DNA of 64,000 nucleotides from Monoglobus pectinilyticus (GCF_002874775.1 NZ_CP020991.1:1-64000); one strand, 5' to 3'; positions 52,686 through 63,185 are shown, counted from the stretch's first letter. Made by a program: numbers and translations. The notes: generated by a model not told the origin, from the sequence alone.

Positions 52686-54812
52686 ATGTTATCAAAAGCA
52701 GACAGGGCAGGTAAATTTTTAATGCGTATTTTTCTTTGTGCGGCAATTATTCTTGGAACTATGGTTCAGTTCGTTTCGGCGGCAACCCAGGATTTGAGCT
52801 ATCCGGCTCAATTGGTGAAAATTTCAGTCTATGGCGGTGAACGGAATTTAAATATTTCCGGGTATGGTGAAGGTTCTGCTCTTAATACATGGAATTCAAA
52901 CGGTTCAACAAACGAGCAGTGGAGAATTGATTATGTAAGCAGCGGAGTTTTTAAAATTGTTAACGTAACTACAGACAAGCTGGTATCAGCTGAAAATAAT
53001 TCTGCTGTAAGCAACGCAAAATGTGTACTTCTTAATGATAACGGAAGTTCTTCTCAAATGTGGAATATTGTTGGTGTTCAGCAAGATTTTTTGGGAAACG
53101 ATTTATATTACAAAATTTCTAACTATGCAAATCCAGACCTTGTTATAAGTTATAATACAACTACAAATGCTATTACCTTAAAAACTTATACAGGCGCCAA
53201 CAATCAAAAATGGAAGTTAAACTGTGATGGTTTAGACGGTTTTGCCGGAAATTGTCTTGTTCAGGAAGGTGAAAAAGCTGGTACCATTGGAGGTTTATTA
53301 GGCGAAACAGTATATGTGTCAAATTTATCTCAACTAAAAAGTGCATTGCTCAGCACGAAACCGCTTACAATTGTTATAACTGCAAATATTGACAACTGCA
53401 ACAGTGAAATGTATGATTTAAGGATAGAAGATAATAAGACGATTATTGGTTCTTATGGTGCAAATAGGCTTACTGACCCCCGTCTGCGCACGGACGACTA
53501 TTTTAAAGAGGAGGCGGTAAGCAATAACATTGTTATCAAAAATATTAATTTCAATATTGCTGAAAGAGAAGATGTAGTTGCTTTTGCAGTATATGGTTCA
53601 AGAAATATTTGGATTGACCATTGTTCATTTAATTGCTCATTAGATTTATATTATGATGAAGTAGGTAAGTTTATTTGGGTAAACAGATGCGAATATGCAA
53701 GTTTAGATCCTGATTTTGTAACCATATCTTATAATGAATTTAATCATAGATTTTGGGGTATAGCTTTTGGAGCTAAATATACTGCAGAAGATAGGGCGAG
53801 CGCTATGTATAACAAATTTACTTCTGTTGTTCACCGCGCACCGCAGCTTGGAAACGGAACTCTTCATGTATTAAACAACTCATATTATAGAAATGATTCT
53901 ACCCTTTATAATGACGGATACGCTTCCATAAAATGCGGAGCTGGTTCGGCAGTATATTCTGATTCGAACAGATTTGTCGGATATAGGAAAGAATCAAGCG
54001 GCTATTGGGATATGGAAGTTACAGTAGATTCTTCAGCCAGTTTTATAGACCATGGTTCATATACAAACAAGGGTGAAACACCTGTGTCTGTACCTTATAA
54101 GTTAGCAGCACCGACTGATGGAAGCGTTGCAACATGGAGCCCGTCTGAAAATTATGGTTATAGTATTGTAAAAGCCTATGGAAATAATGATATTACAGTA
54201 TTCTGTGATAATTATTCCGGAGCAGTAAAGAACTTTTCTGAACTGCATTATATAAATCATGAGGCTTGTTCAAATTACATTGATTCAACTGTAATTTCGC
54301 CTGTTAATTTTGCCTTTAGTGACCCGGATAATGACGGTGATGATACTGTAGATACCGGAATCGTTGACGGCGGAAAATATATGATAAAAAATGTTAACAG
54401 TGGTCTGTATCTTGATGTAGCTGGCGGTGCTGCGTCAAATGGGACAAATGTACAGCAGTGGGGGGCTAGCTCATCCGCTTCTTACAATACGTGGAAAGCT
54501 GTTTCGGTAGGAAATGGATATTATCAGCTTTATTCTCAGGTTGGTGATGGAAACACATATTTATTAGATGTTGCAGACGGGAATACATCAAGCGGAACCA
54601 ATATAAGGATTTGGCAAAATACTTTTTGTGACGCACAGGTATTTAAACTGGAGAAGCAGAGTGACGGAAGCTATGCTATTTTAACTAAAATCACTAATAA
54701 CCAATCAGGTTTGGATGTGGAATCAGGGTCAAAATCCAGTGGTGCAAATGTACAGCAATGGGGGTACGCTGGAGGTGCACATCAAAAATGGATTTTTGAA
54801 AAGGTGAACTAA
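52686..54812 (+). CDS. Pectate lyase (PL1) with ricin-type domains at both ends
   Basis: Secreted enzyme of 708 aa cleaving polygalacturonate by beta-elimination. The signal peptide ends near residue 34 (VSAA). About 37-180 is a ricin-type trefoil, about 200-480 the PL1 parallel beta-helix: NIWIDHCSFNC is the family signature and the catalytic Arg is R384 in VVHRAPQLGNGTLHV, followed by LNNSYYR. A Ca2+ site probably uses the Asp of DEVGKF and of LDPDFVTISYNEF. About 565-708 is a second ricin domain with three QW-type repeats (NVQQWGASS, NIRIWQN, NVQQWGYAGG). It has neither SLH nor dockerin, so it is probably released or held by sugar binding. Confidence 0.92.
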   Translation: MLSKADRAGKFLMRIFLCAAIILGTMVQFVSAATQDLSYPAQLVKISVYGGERNLNISGYGEGSALNTWNSNGSTNEQWRIDYVSSGVFKIVNVTTDKLVSAENNSAVSNAKCVLLNDNGSSSQMWNIVGVQQDFLGNDLYYKISNYANPDLVISYNTTTNAITLKTYTGANNQKWKLNCDGLDGFAGNCLVQEGEKAGTIGGLLGETVYVSNLSQLKSALLSTKPLTIVITANIDNCNSEMYDLRIEDNKTIIGSYGANRLTDPRLRTDDYFKEEAVSNNIVIKNINFNIAEREDVVAFAVYGSRNIWIDHCSFNCSLDLYYDEVGKFIWVNRCEYASLDPDFVTISYNEFNHRFWGIAFGAKYTAEDRASAMYNKFTSVVHRAPQLGNGTLHVLNNSYYRNDSTLYNDGYASIKCGAGSAVYSDSNRFVGYRKESSGYWDMEVTVDSSASFIDHGSYTNKGETPVSVPYKLAAPTDGSVATWSPSENYGYSIVKAYGNNDITVFCDNYSGAVKNFSELHYINHEACSNYIDSTVISPVNFAFSDPDNDGDDTVDTGIVDGGKYMIKNVNSGLYLDVAGGAASNGTNVQQWGASSSASYNTWKAVSVGNGYYQLYSQVGDGNTYLLDVADGNTSSGTNIRIWQNTFCDAQVFKLEKQSDGSYAILTKITNNQSGLDVESGSKSSGANVQQWGYAGGAHQKWIFEKVN

Positions 54813-54934
54813 AATCACTAAATAAATATTGGTAAAATAACTAAACATTGGAACTTTTTTCAAAAACATTCGTCTTATTAAGTATAAGTGATTATTTTTT
54901 GCTTATATAAAATGTACTGAAAGGCGGAGTTATT

Positions 54935-57900
54935 ATGAAGTGTAAGAAATTAGTTTCAATGTTTTTAGTTGTCTTTATGTTAGTTTCAATTGCTTTAATT
55001 CAAACAATTAATGTATCGGCGGATAGTTCCGGGACTATTTATGTTTCCTCTTATCCTGATTTAGTGAACATGATGAAGAATCCTGGCGGAAGTTATATTC
55101 TTTTAAAGGATATAGAGATAAATAACGCTGATAATTTTAGTGTTCAAAATTTTAGCGGCATTTTTGACGGCAATGGTCATAGTATAAGTTTCTCAAATTC
55201 AAGGGAAGGCGGGTTTGTCGAAGTTCTCGAAAAAGGAGCAACGATAAAAAATCTCCATGTTTATATTTCAGCGGCAACCGGTACTGATAACGTAGGTATT
55301 ATTGCCGGAACTTCATATGGAACGATATCAAACTGCTGGGTTTCAGGGTATGTCAGCGCATCTGGTATTAATTGCGGCGGTCTTGTTGGTAAGCTTTCGG
55401 GCGGTTCGGTGAGCGATTGTTATTCGTTGGCAACGGTAAGCGGAACCAGTATTTATGGAGGACTAATCGGAGCAGCTGAAAATGCAAGTGTTGAAAGATG
55501 TTATGTTTCAGCTTCAATAGAGGGGTCAAGAGCTGAGGCGGGGTCTTTTTTGGGAAGCAACAGTTCATCTTCAATAAATAACTGTTATTATAATTCTAGT
55601 AAAAACGGAGCGTTTTTAGGGGTAGGAATTGGTTCGGATACTGTCACTGCAAAGACTAGTGAAGAAATGAAATCAGCGGAGACTTTTGCCGGATTTGACT
55701 TTTCTAATACGTGGGTACATATTGATGGTGAATTTCCTAAACTTGTCTGCTATAACGGAAAGGGAACTTCAGATAATCCATATAAAATTCACACTAATGA
55801 CGAGTTAATATCAATAATTCAGCCATATTTGGGAGATGCAGGAACAGGCAGATATTATCAGCTCGCTGCAAATATAAAGAATTATTCAGGTCCATCACTG
55901 GGAGATGATAATAGCAGATTTACCGGTTTTTTTGATGGAAATGGTTATGTATTTTATAACACCAATATATCAAGCGGAGGAATTTTTTATTCAGTTGCTG
56001 AAAATGCCGTTGTAAAAAACGTTGTTTTTGATGGGTATAATTATTCCGGCGGAGGTGTAGCTGGCGCTGTCGCTTCAATAAATCACGGGACAATAGATAA
56101 TTGTAATGTTGGAAACGGTACAATTTCAGGTTCAAAAGATTTAGGTGGAATCGTTGGAGAGAATATTAATGGCACTGTCACTAATTGTTCTTTTACAGGC
56201 GATATTAATGGTCGTGGTTCCGGCATAGGCGGTATTGTGGGATATAACAGTTACGGCACAATATCGAATTGTGCGGTCTATTCGGGAACTATTAGAAGCT
56301 CCGATCATAGTGTTGGAGGTGTTGTTGGGGATAACTCCAATGGATTAGCAGAAAATTGTTTTTCACTTGCAAGTGTGAACACAAGTACCAGCGAAAGCGG
56401 AGGAGTCGCAGGAAGACTGTATAATGGAGTTATACGTAATAGTTATTCTAATGCTGGAGTTTATGGAAACGACTCAAATAGTATCGGAGGTATTGTTGGC
56501 AGTATAATCGAAGACGGAGTTGTTGAAAACTGTCTTTACAATAAAGAACTTGTTTCTGTTTTAATAGGCGGAACAGAGGATAAAACTGGAGGTATATCAG
56601 CAGATGAACTCAAAAATGATTATTACTATTCGGGATTTGATTTTACTTCGGTTTGGACTGTAGATGAAAGCGGAGAGTGTATTGTATTGTCTTCGATTTC
56701 AGGAAAGGGCACAAAAGAAAATCCGTATTTGATTAGAACATCATCAGATTGGATCAGAGTTGGAATTGGAATAAAAAACAGCGGAGAGAGAAATTATTAT
56801 AAAATAATGAATGATTTATTCTCTGTAAGGGCATTAGGTCAATTTTGCGGAAGTTTGGATGGCGGAGGTCATGAGGTAGGACAACATAATGGGAATTTGA
56901 TTACCACATTAAATCCGGGTGGATATATTGGCAATTTAACGGTATCAGGAATAATTGTTGAGACCGTTGACAAAGCAACAATAGAGCATTGTACAGTATA
57001 TAATTCAAATGTTAGCTATTTTGATGGAGGCTTTGTAAATAAAAATTTGGGAGGTAAAATTTCTGATTGTTCAGTAATTGACTCAAACGTTTCTTTGACT
57101 GATATAACAGGCGGATTTGTAGGGCAAAATTCCGAAGGCGGAGTAATAAATAATTGTTATATAATGAATTGTAAAGTTTCCGGTAATAGTATTGCCGGTG
57201 GATTTGTTGGAAACAACACTAACGGCACAATTGAAAATTGTTATGTTTATGACACTGTTGTAAGCGCGCCAAGTACTGTTGGCGGTATGGCAGGAAGAAA
57301 TGATAATAACGGAAAGATTAATAATTGTTATACGGGGGCTTCTGTTTCGGAAGCGAATTATGCAGGAGCTTTTGTAGGTATGAATTATGCAGCAATAAGT
57401 TCTTCGTATGCAAACGGTGGATATTCAGCAGGCAATGCTGTACCGGCAGTGAAATTTGCAGGATTGAATGAAGGAAACATCACCGGAGAAAATCTTGATT
57501 TCAGCGGAAATACTTTACCATATAAATATATTCAAACTTCAGGTTTAAATATATCTGTTAACGATACAACGGTTTATACACCCCAAACTCCTGATGTAAC
57601 ATCAGGCGGATTAACAGATATCAGCGGTCATTGGGCTGAGCAAACCATAAGAAATCTGGTTTCTAAAAATGTTGTAAACGGATACGAAGACGGAACTTTC
57701 AGACCTGAGGATAGCGTTACTAAGGGAGAGTTTATTAAACTTTTGATGAGTGCAACAGGAAAAGGAACTTCTGACGGATTTACAAATTATAAAGATGTTA
57801 ATGCGAGTTGGGCAAGACCATATGTAAGTAAGGCTATATATCTTGGAATTTGTGATAATATAAGCGACAGCACTGAGATATTTGGAGTTGACAAGTCTAT

Positions 57901-58132
57901 AACAAGAGCACAGGCAGTTGCTCTTATGGGTAGATTACTAGCGCCTGATAAAAAGGGTATTCCATCGTTTACAGATAACAGTAGTATTCCGGACTGGGCG
58001 TCAAACGAGGTTTATTCAATGGTTGAACTTGGCTTAATAACAGGTATGGAGGACGGAAGCTTTAAACCTTTAGATAACCTTACCCGTGCAGAAGCGGCAA
58101 CAATAATTGAACGTATTATGAATTTAGGGTAG
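54935..58132 (+). CDS. GLUG-repeat surface protein with SLH anchor
   Basis: Protein of 1065 aa. The signal peptide ends near residue 29 (NVSAD). About 100-890 consists of many GLUG repeats: GGLVGKLSGGSVSDCYS, GGIVGENINGTVTNCSF, GGFVGNNTNGTIENCYV and others, broken by spacers starting GKGTSDNPY / GKGTKENPY. Such repeats build adhesin-like solenoids. No catalytic site is seen. About 893-1065 are three SLH repeats (GHWAEQTIRNLVSKNVVNG, SWARPYVSKAIYLGICD, DWASNEVYSMVELGLITG). It ends nine bases before the GH97 gene, so both share a message. Confidence 0.88.
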   Translation: MKCKKLVSMFLVVFMLVSIALIQTINVSADSSGTIYVSSYPDLVNMMKNPGGSYILLKDIEINNADNFSVQNFSGIFDGNGHSISFSNSREGGFVEVLEKGATIKNLHVYISAATGTDNVGIIAGTSYGTISNCWVSGYVSASGINCGGLVGKLSGGSVSDCYSLATVSGTSIYGGLIGAAENASVERCYVSASIEGSRAEAGSFLGSNSSSSINNCYYNSSKNGAFLGVGIGSDTVTAKTSEEMKSAETFAGFDFSNTWVHIDGEFPKLVCYNGKGTSDNPYKIHTNDELISIIQPYLGDAGTGRYYQLAANIKNYSGPSLGDDNSRFTGFFDGNGYVFYNTNISSGGIFYSVAENAVVKNVVFDGYNYSGGGVAGAVASINHGTIDNCNVGNGTISGSKDLGGIVGENINGTVTNCSFTGDINGRGSGIGGIVGYNSYGTISNCAVYSGTIRSSDHSVGGVVGDNSNGLAENCFSLASVNTSTSESGGVAGRLYNGVIRNSYSNAGVYGNDSNSIGGIVGSIIEDGVVENCLYNKELVSVLIGGTEDKTGGISADELKNDYYYSGFDFTSVWTVDESGECIVLSSISGKGTKENPYLIRTSSDWIRVGIGIKNSGERNYYKIMNDLFSVRALGQFCGSLDGGGHEVGQHNGNLITTLNPGGYIGNLTVSGIIVETVDKATIEHCTVYNSNVSYFDGGFVNKNLGGKISDCSVIDSNVSLTDITGGFVGQNSEGGVINNCYIMNCKVSGNSIAGGFVGNNTNGTIENCYVYDTVVSAPSTVGGMAGRNDNNGKINNCYTGASVSEANYAGAFVGMNYAAISSSYANGGYSAGNAVPAVKFAGLNEGNITGENLDFSGNTLPYKYIQTSGLNISVNDTTVYTPQTPDVTSGGLTDISGHWAEQTIRNLVSKNVVNGYEDGTFRPEDSVTKGEFIKLLMSATGKGTSDGFTNYKDVNASWARPYVSKAIYLGICDNISDSTEIFGVDKSITRAQAVALMGRLLAPDKKGIPSFTDNSSIPDWASNEVYSMVELGLITGMEDGSFKPLDNLTRAEAATIIERIMNLG

Positions 58133-58141
58133 GTAATAAAT

Positions 58142-60526
58142 ATGAAAAATAAATTAACAACATTTATCCTGACTGTTTGTTTGGTTTTTAGCATAGTTCA
58201 AATAGGAGCTGTGTCAGCAGATGATAGTTTGACTGTTACTTCACCAAACGGCTGTATATCCATTTCAATAGAAACAAAAGACGGAAAAATAAATTATAGT
58301 GTTAAGTATAACTCAATCAGCATAATCGAAAGTTCTAATATTGGAATTACATTTTCTTCAGTTGATTTTAGTGAAGGGGTAAAATATGTATCATCATATA
58401 AGAATACTATAGATGAAACATATTCGATGCTGACAGGAAAAGCATCTGTATATACAAATAAGGCAAATGAAACAGTTATGACATTTGAAAAAGACGGGCA
58501 TTTGCTTGATTTATATGTAAGAGCTTATGATGATGGAATAGCGTTCAGATATGGGTTCAATGAAAACGGTCAGTCACTTTCAGAAAACACAACTTTCAGA
58601 TTACCTCAAAATTGCACAGTAAATGCTATGGAATACGAAATGTGTTATGAAAATTTTTATAATAGACATAACTTATATGAGCTGAATGGAGTATATGGTA
58701 TGCCTATGACTGTCAAGGTTGCTGATAATACTTATGCTTTAATTACCGAAGCTGAACTTAATGGAAACTATGCAGGTTCAGTATTAAATGCTGACGGCAG
58801 CAATGTTTTAAAACTCGGATATGAGCCTAAACAATCAGAGCCGGTTGAAATTTCAGCACCATTTTTGTCGCCGTGGCGCACTGTTATAATTGGAGATTTG
58901 AATACCATAGTTTCTACAGAAATGCCGGAAAATCTCTGTGCTCCTTCCAAATTAGAAAATACTTCGTGGATAAAGCCAGGAGTATCAAGCTGGACATGGT
59001 TTAACGGTGACCCAACTAATGACCCTGAAGTTTATAAACAGTATATTGACTTATCTGCCGATATGGGCTGGCAATACGTACTGTTGGATGAGGGCTGGCA
59101 GCCATTAGAATACGATGAGTATGGGAGAAAGACATATAGCGGAATTATGGATTGGACAGAGGAAGTTATTGAGTACGGAAAACAAAGGGGAATTGGTATT
59201 ATTGTTTGGTCTACAAGCTGGGATCTTGATACTGAACAAAAGCGTGAGAGATTAAAAGAATGGGCCAATATGGGTATTAAAGGTATAAAAGTTGACTTTT
59301 TTAATAGCGAAACTCAGCAGACGTTAAAACTTATGGACTCAATAACTCAGGAGTCAGCAGAGTTAAAGCTGCTGGTAAACTTTCATGGATGCGTTAAGCC
59401 GACAGGAGAACGCAGAACTTGGCCAAATATTATTACACGTGAGGCAGTATATGGAAATGAACATTTTTTAAGCGGAGAAAATTGGGGCCCGACGGCTGAG
59501 CATAATTGCACATTGCCATTTACAAGAAATGCAGTAGGACCAATGGATTTTACACCTGAACTTACTAATCATAATGATAAAAATTATTTTACCGATGGTC
59601 AAAAATGTGCGTTGCCTATAGTTTTTGAATCCGGGATACAGTGTTTGTCAGATAAGCCTCAAATATATGAAAATAGTGCGGCTCGTGAATTATTTAAAAG
59701 CATTCCTGCTGTTTGGGATGAAACGAAGCTCTTATCAGGAGATATTGGAGAAAGTGCCGCAGTTATGAGAAGGTTTGGTGATACATATTATGTTGGGAGC
59801 ATTTGTAATAATCAATATGTTGTGGATATAAATCTTGATTTTCTTAAAAGCGGCAAGTATTGGTTTGAAATGTATACTGACGGTTCCAATGATACAGATA
59901 TAGCTGTTTATAATGGTGTTGTTACTAATCGGGATACAATAACTATTCCGCAGTTAACGCACGGCGGAGGAGCTGTAAAGTTTACACCGATAAAAGAAAA
60001 TACAAAGTTATTTTCGGACATTGACGGACACTGGTGTGAAAAAAATATATTATCATTAGCTGAAAAAAATAAATTGAATAAATATTTTTACGGCGAGTTT
60101 GGAGTGGATGAATATATAACCAGAGCTGAATTTGTTATGCTTTTGACAGACGCTTTGGATATAGGTTGTATGCAAGGAAGTCCTAGATTTTATGATAGTA
60201 TAAGGCATATTGCCAAGAATTATATTTATATAGCCACAGAAAAAGGTATTATTAATGGAACAAGTGAGGAAACGTTTTTACCGGAATCGAATATCACTCG
60301 TGAAGATGCGGCAACTATAATAGGCCGATATGAGAATCTTAAAGGCGGTATAAACAGTGGATTTTCTGACAGCAATGAGATATCCCAATATGCTAAAGAG
60401 TATGTTGCACAATGTGTTGCAATGGGAGTTATAACCGGATACGAAGATAACTCGTTTAAGCCTAAAAATAATATTACTAAAGCTGAAGCCGCTGCAATGC
60501 TATTTAGGTGTCAAAACTTAAAGTGA
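58142..60526 (+). CDS. GH97 glycosidase with C-terminal SLH repeats
   Basis: Wall-anchored glycoside hydrolase of 794 aa. Signal peptide 1-27. About 30-270 is the GH97 N-terminal sandwich, 280-540 the barrel (SSWTWFNGDP, VLLDEGWQP, IKGIKVDFF, LVNFHGCVKPTGERRTWPN, TREAVYGNE, LPFTRNAVGPMDFTP), then the C-terminal beta domain, and about 622-794 three SLH repeats. Asp385 in KVDFF sits where retaining GH97 enzymes (alpha-galactosidases) have their nucleophile, so an alpha-galactosidase-like activity is more likely than SusB-type alpha-glucosidase. Fusing GH97 to SLH makes it a surface enzyme. A terminator follows at 60534. Confidence 0.9.
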   Translation: MKNKLTTFILTVCLVFSIVQIGAVSADDSLTVTSPNGCISISIETKDGKINYSVKYNSISIIESSNIGITFSSVDFSEGVKYVSSYKNTIDETYSMLTGKASVYTNKANETVMTFEKDGHLLDLYVRAYDDGIAFRYGFNENGQSLSENTTFRLPQNCTVNAMEYEMCYENFYNRHNLYELNGVYGMPMTVKVADNTYALITEAELNGNYAGSVLNADGSNVLKLGYEPKQSEPVEISAPFLSPWRTVIIGDLNTIVSTEMPENLCAPSKLENTSWIKPGVSSWTWFNGDPTNDPEVYKQYIDLSADMGWQYVLLDEGWQPLEYDEYGRKTYSGIMDWTEEVIEYGKQRGIGIIVWSTSWDLDTEQKRERLKEWANMGIKGIKVDFFNSETQQTLKLMDSITQESAELKLLVNFHGCVKPTGERRTWPNIITREAVYGNEHFLSGENWGPTAEHNCTLPFTRNAVGPMDFTPELTNHNDKNYFTDGQKCALPIVFESGIQCLSDKPQIYENSAARELFKSIPAVWDETKLLSGDIGESAAVMRRFGDTYYVGSICNNQYVVDINLDFLKSGKYWFEMYTDGSNDTDIAVYNGVVTNRDTITIPQLTHGGGAVKFTPIKENTKLFSDIDGHWCEKNILSLAEKNKLNKYFYGEFGVDEYITRAEFVMLLTDALDIGCMQGSPRFYDSIRHIAKNYIYIATEKGIINGTSEETFLPESNITREDAATIIGRYENLKGGINSGFSDSNEISQYAKEYVAQCVAMGVITGYEDNSFKPKNNITKAEAAAMLFRCQNLK

Positions 60527-60533
60527 TACTTTT

Positions 60534-60570
60534 AAATCCCATGATTTCATATCATGGGATTTTATATTTT
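60534..60570 (+). terminator. Terminator after the GH97 gene
   Basis: AAATCCCATGAT (60534-60545), TTCAT loop, ATCATGGGATTT (60551-60562), then T-rich DNA. The pairing is perfect over 12 bp. Confidence 0.93.
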
Positions 60571-60753
60571 TATTTCTTTAGAATATGCTGACTTTTTAGT
60601 TGCAAATACTATTATTGTTATATCAATATAAAAAAACGTTATAGCTATTGCCAATATATGTTAAATATGTTATAATAAAAATAATAAACTATTAGCTTTA
60701 TTTATAAATATTGATAAAAATTTATATAAAAAGATTTTATCTTTTTTTGGGAG

Positions 60754-62490
60754 ATGGGGAAAATAAATAAAATAAAAAAATATATTAGATATGTTTTTCC
60801 TTTTATTTTAGCTGGTATGTTTTGTTTTATAAGTGTTACGTCTATTGTTACAATTATTCATATGCAGGGTAACGCACGGGTGATTAATTATACCGGAATT
60901 GTAAGAGGTGCCACTCAAAGGCTTGTAAAACAAGAAATGAATCAGTACCCAAATGATGAATTAATAAATTATATTGATGGAATACTTCTTGAACTTTCAA
61001 CAGGTGATGGTGAGAATGGTTTGAGAATGATTAATGATAAAGAATATCAGGGATTAGTTAACGAAATGAAGGAAAAGTGGGAAGTTATAAAATCTGAGGT
61101 ACAGTTTGTCAGGGCTGGAGGAGATAAGCATAAATTATTTGATTTAAGTGAAGATTATTTTGCGCTTGCCAACAAGACAGTTTCTTCTGTTGAACTTTAT
61201 ACTGAGGAGCGCGTAAAAAGTGCAAAGTGGACTTTGTTTGTTTTAAATGCCGGTTTTGTTATATTATTTATTTTATTCTTTATGCTTGGTATGAGACAAA
61301 AAAAGGTTCAAACAGACCTTATATCTGCTAAAAACGCCAGCCGTGCTAAGAGTGAATTTCTTTCAAGAATGTCTCATGAAATAAGAACGCCAATGAATGG
61401 GATTATCGGAATGACAGCGGTTGCGCGTATGTCTTTGGATAATAGAGAAATGTTGATAGATTCATTAAATAAAATTGATTTGTCATCTAGTTATTTGTTA
61501 TCACTAATCAATGATATACTAGATATGTCTCGGATTGAAAGCGGGAAAATTAAACTTGATAATGAAGTTTTTGAGATCACTGAAGTTTTAAAACGAATAT
61601 ATATAATGTTTAAGCAAAAGAGTGATGAGAGCGGTATAGATTTTAAAATTAAAAGCGATAATGTAACCGTAAATAAAGTTATTGGTGATGAATTAAGAAT
61701 TAGTCAAGTTATTATTAATATAATCTCTAATTCAATAAAATTTACTCAGTTCGGCGGTAAGGTAACTCTTGATGTCAGACAGAAAATCGATGATGATGAA
61801 AAAGTTATATTTGAATTTGTTGTTTCTGATACAGGGATAGGTATGAGTAAAGAATTTCAGAGACATATGTTTGAACCGTTTGAGCAGGAACGGAATGGAA
61901 ACTCTCATCAATATGCAGGTACTGGGTTAGGATTGGCAATAAGTTATAACTTTGTAAAATTGATGGGCGGTGAAATCATTGTACATAGTGAATTAAATAA
62001 AGGTTCTGAATTTGTTATTTATTTACCTCTTCAAAAAGCAGAAAATGCGAAGCTTAATGAAAAACAAGATAAAAATATTTTTGAACAAAAGAAAGAGGAG
62101 CTTATGAATCTTTGTGAGGTTCATATCCTTTTAGCTGAAGATAATGAAATAAACGCAGAAATTATTACTTTTTTATTGCAAAAATGCGGTGCTGAAGTAG
62201 ATTTAGCTATCAATGGAGAAGAGGCAGTGAAAAAATTTGCTGAATCAGCTGTTGGAAGTTATGATTTGATTTTGATGGATATTCAAATGCCTATAATGAA
62301 CGGTTTGGAAGCAAGCAAATTAATAAGAGCAATGGAGCGGCCGGATGCGAAAGATATTTTAATAGTGGGAGTCTCGGCAAATGCGTTTAGTGAAGATGTT
62401 CAAAAAGCTAAACAGAATGGAATGAATGAATATATATCCAAACCTATAGATATGTCGAAATTGTTTGAGGCTATTAAAAAGTATTTATAA
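60754..62490 (+). CDS. Hybrid sensor histidine kinase with PilJ-like sensor
   Basis: Membrane kinase of 578 aa. Two membrane helices (about 14-36 and 153-176) flank an outside sensor resembling the PilJ/NIT-like type IV pilus transducer domain (INYTGIVRGATQRLVKQ). The HisKA box is SRMSHEIRTPMNGIIGM with His208. The ATPase has NIISNSIKFT, SDTGIGM and GTGLGLAISYNFV. A receiver follows, with acidic pocket AEDNEINAE, phosphoacceptor Asp509 in LILMDIQMP and the Lys of EYISKPID. No output regulator is adjacent. GGGAG directly touches ATG 60754, so the start is uncertain. It lies after the pectin cluster but has its own transcription unit. Confidence 0.88.
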   Translation: MGKINKIKKYIRYVFPFILAGMFCFISVTSIVTIIHMQGNARVINYTGIVRGATQRLVKQEMNQYPNDELINYIDGILLELSTGDGENGLRMINDKEYQGLVNEMKEKWEVIKSEVQFVRAGGDKHKLFDLSEDYFALANKTVSSVELYTEERVKSAKWTLFVLNAGFVILFILFFMLGMRQKKVQTDLISAKNASRAKSEFLSRMSHEIRTPMNGIIGMTAVARMSLDNREMLIDSLNKIDLSSSYLLSLINDILDMSRIESGKIKLDNEVFEITEVLKRIYIMFKQKSDESGIDFKIKSDNVTVNKVIGDELRISQVIINIISNSIKFTQFGGKVTLDVRQKIDDDEKVIFEFVVSDTGIGMSKEFQRHMFEPFEQERNGNSHQYAGTGLGLAISYNFVKLMGGEIIVHSELNKGSEFVIYLPLQKAENAKLNEKQDKNIFEQKKEELMNLCEVHILLAEDNEINAEIITFLLQKCGAEVDLAINGEEAVKKFAESAVGSYDLILMDIQMPIMNGLEASKLIRAMERPDAKDILIVGVSANAFSEDVQKAKQNGMNEYISKPIDMSKLFEAIKKYL

Positions 62491-62887
62491 TTATATATAA
62501 CTAGAATAAGGTTTAACTAAAAAATATTTGAAATATATACTTTCTTTTAATGTGGCATTTTGTTCTTTTATAGAAAAAATAATTTATATTTTAATAATGA
62601 CAGTTGAAGATATTACCGGTTTTAAAAGTTGATAAATTTGGTGAGAGTGAACAATAAAAAGCTCTGTAGACAATAAATTCTCATTATTTATATAATAAAA
62701 TCATAATTTGGTTATATTCAACTTATGATTTGTAAAAAATCCGGCAATCCGGACAATTAAGTTAGCGTGCTGCCTTGATTATTTCACAAAGAACCTAAAA
62801 TTTGTTAAGCATGTTTTTATAACTGCAGAAATACAAAAGAGGTTATGTTGATGAGATAGATTAAAAAGTGCATAATATAAATAGAAT
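62491..62887. other. Gene-free AT-rich interval
   Basis: No coding frame, RNA gene or repeat family is recognised. The only structure noticed is a short TCCGG-CAAT-CCGGA hairpin near 62,743. Confidence 0.5.
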
Positions 62888-62925
62888 AAAAAGTAGCGGG
62901 ATAGCATGTGCTATCCCGCTACTTT
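62888..62925 (-). terminator. Terminator of the tRNA unit
   Basis: Perfect stem AAGTAGCGGGATAGCA with its complement (16 bp). On the minus strand it is followed by TTTTTATTC, so it ends the tRNA transcript. It may also stop + strand reading. Confidence 0.9.
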
Positions 62926-62991
62926 CTGGTAAACTTAAAGTATAAGTAATACCGATTCAAAAATCAATACATTTTTGAATATCAAACCATT

Positions 62992-63066
62992 TGGTGACTC
63001 CTAGGGGATTTGAACCCCTGTAGCCGGCGTGAGAGGCCGGAGTCTTAACCACTTGACCAAGGAGCC
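62992..63066 (-). tRNA. tRNA-Glu (anticodon CTC)
   Basis: Read on the minus strand: acceptor GGCTCCT pairs with AGGAGTC, anticodon loop CTCTCAC gives CTC for GAG codons, the T arm is CAGGGGTTCAAATCCCCT, and CCA is encoded. The standard Firmicute tRNA-Glu has TTC, so this is the second, CTC isoacceptor. Confidence 0.93.
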
Positions 63067-63069
63067 ATA

Positions 63070-63146
63070 TGGTAGCGGTAACTGGATTTGAACCAGTGAC
63101 ACTACGGGTATGAACCGTATGCTCTAGCCAACTGAGCTATACCGCC
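63070..63146 (-). tRNA. tRNA-Met (elongator, anticodon CAT)
   Basis: Minus strand: acceptor GGCGGTA, D arm AGCTCAGTTGGCTAGAGC, anticodon loop TTCATAC (CAT), T arm CTGGTTCAAATCCAG, CCA encoded. It resembles elongator tRNA-Met of Bacillus and lacks the mismatch and triple GC pairs of the initiator. It is first in the unit, three bases before tRNA-Glu. Confidence 0.93.
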
Positions 63147-63185
63147 AAATACTGTTATTCCTTCAATTTGCGAACAACAGTTGAT

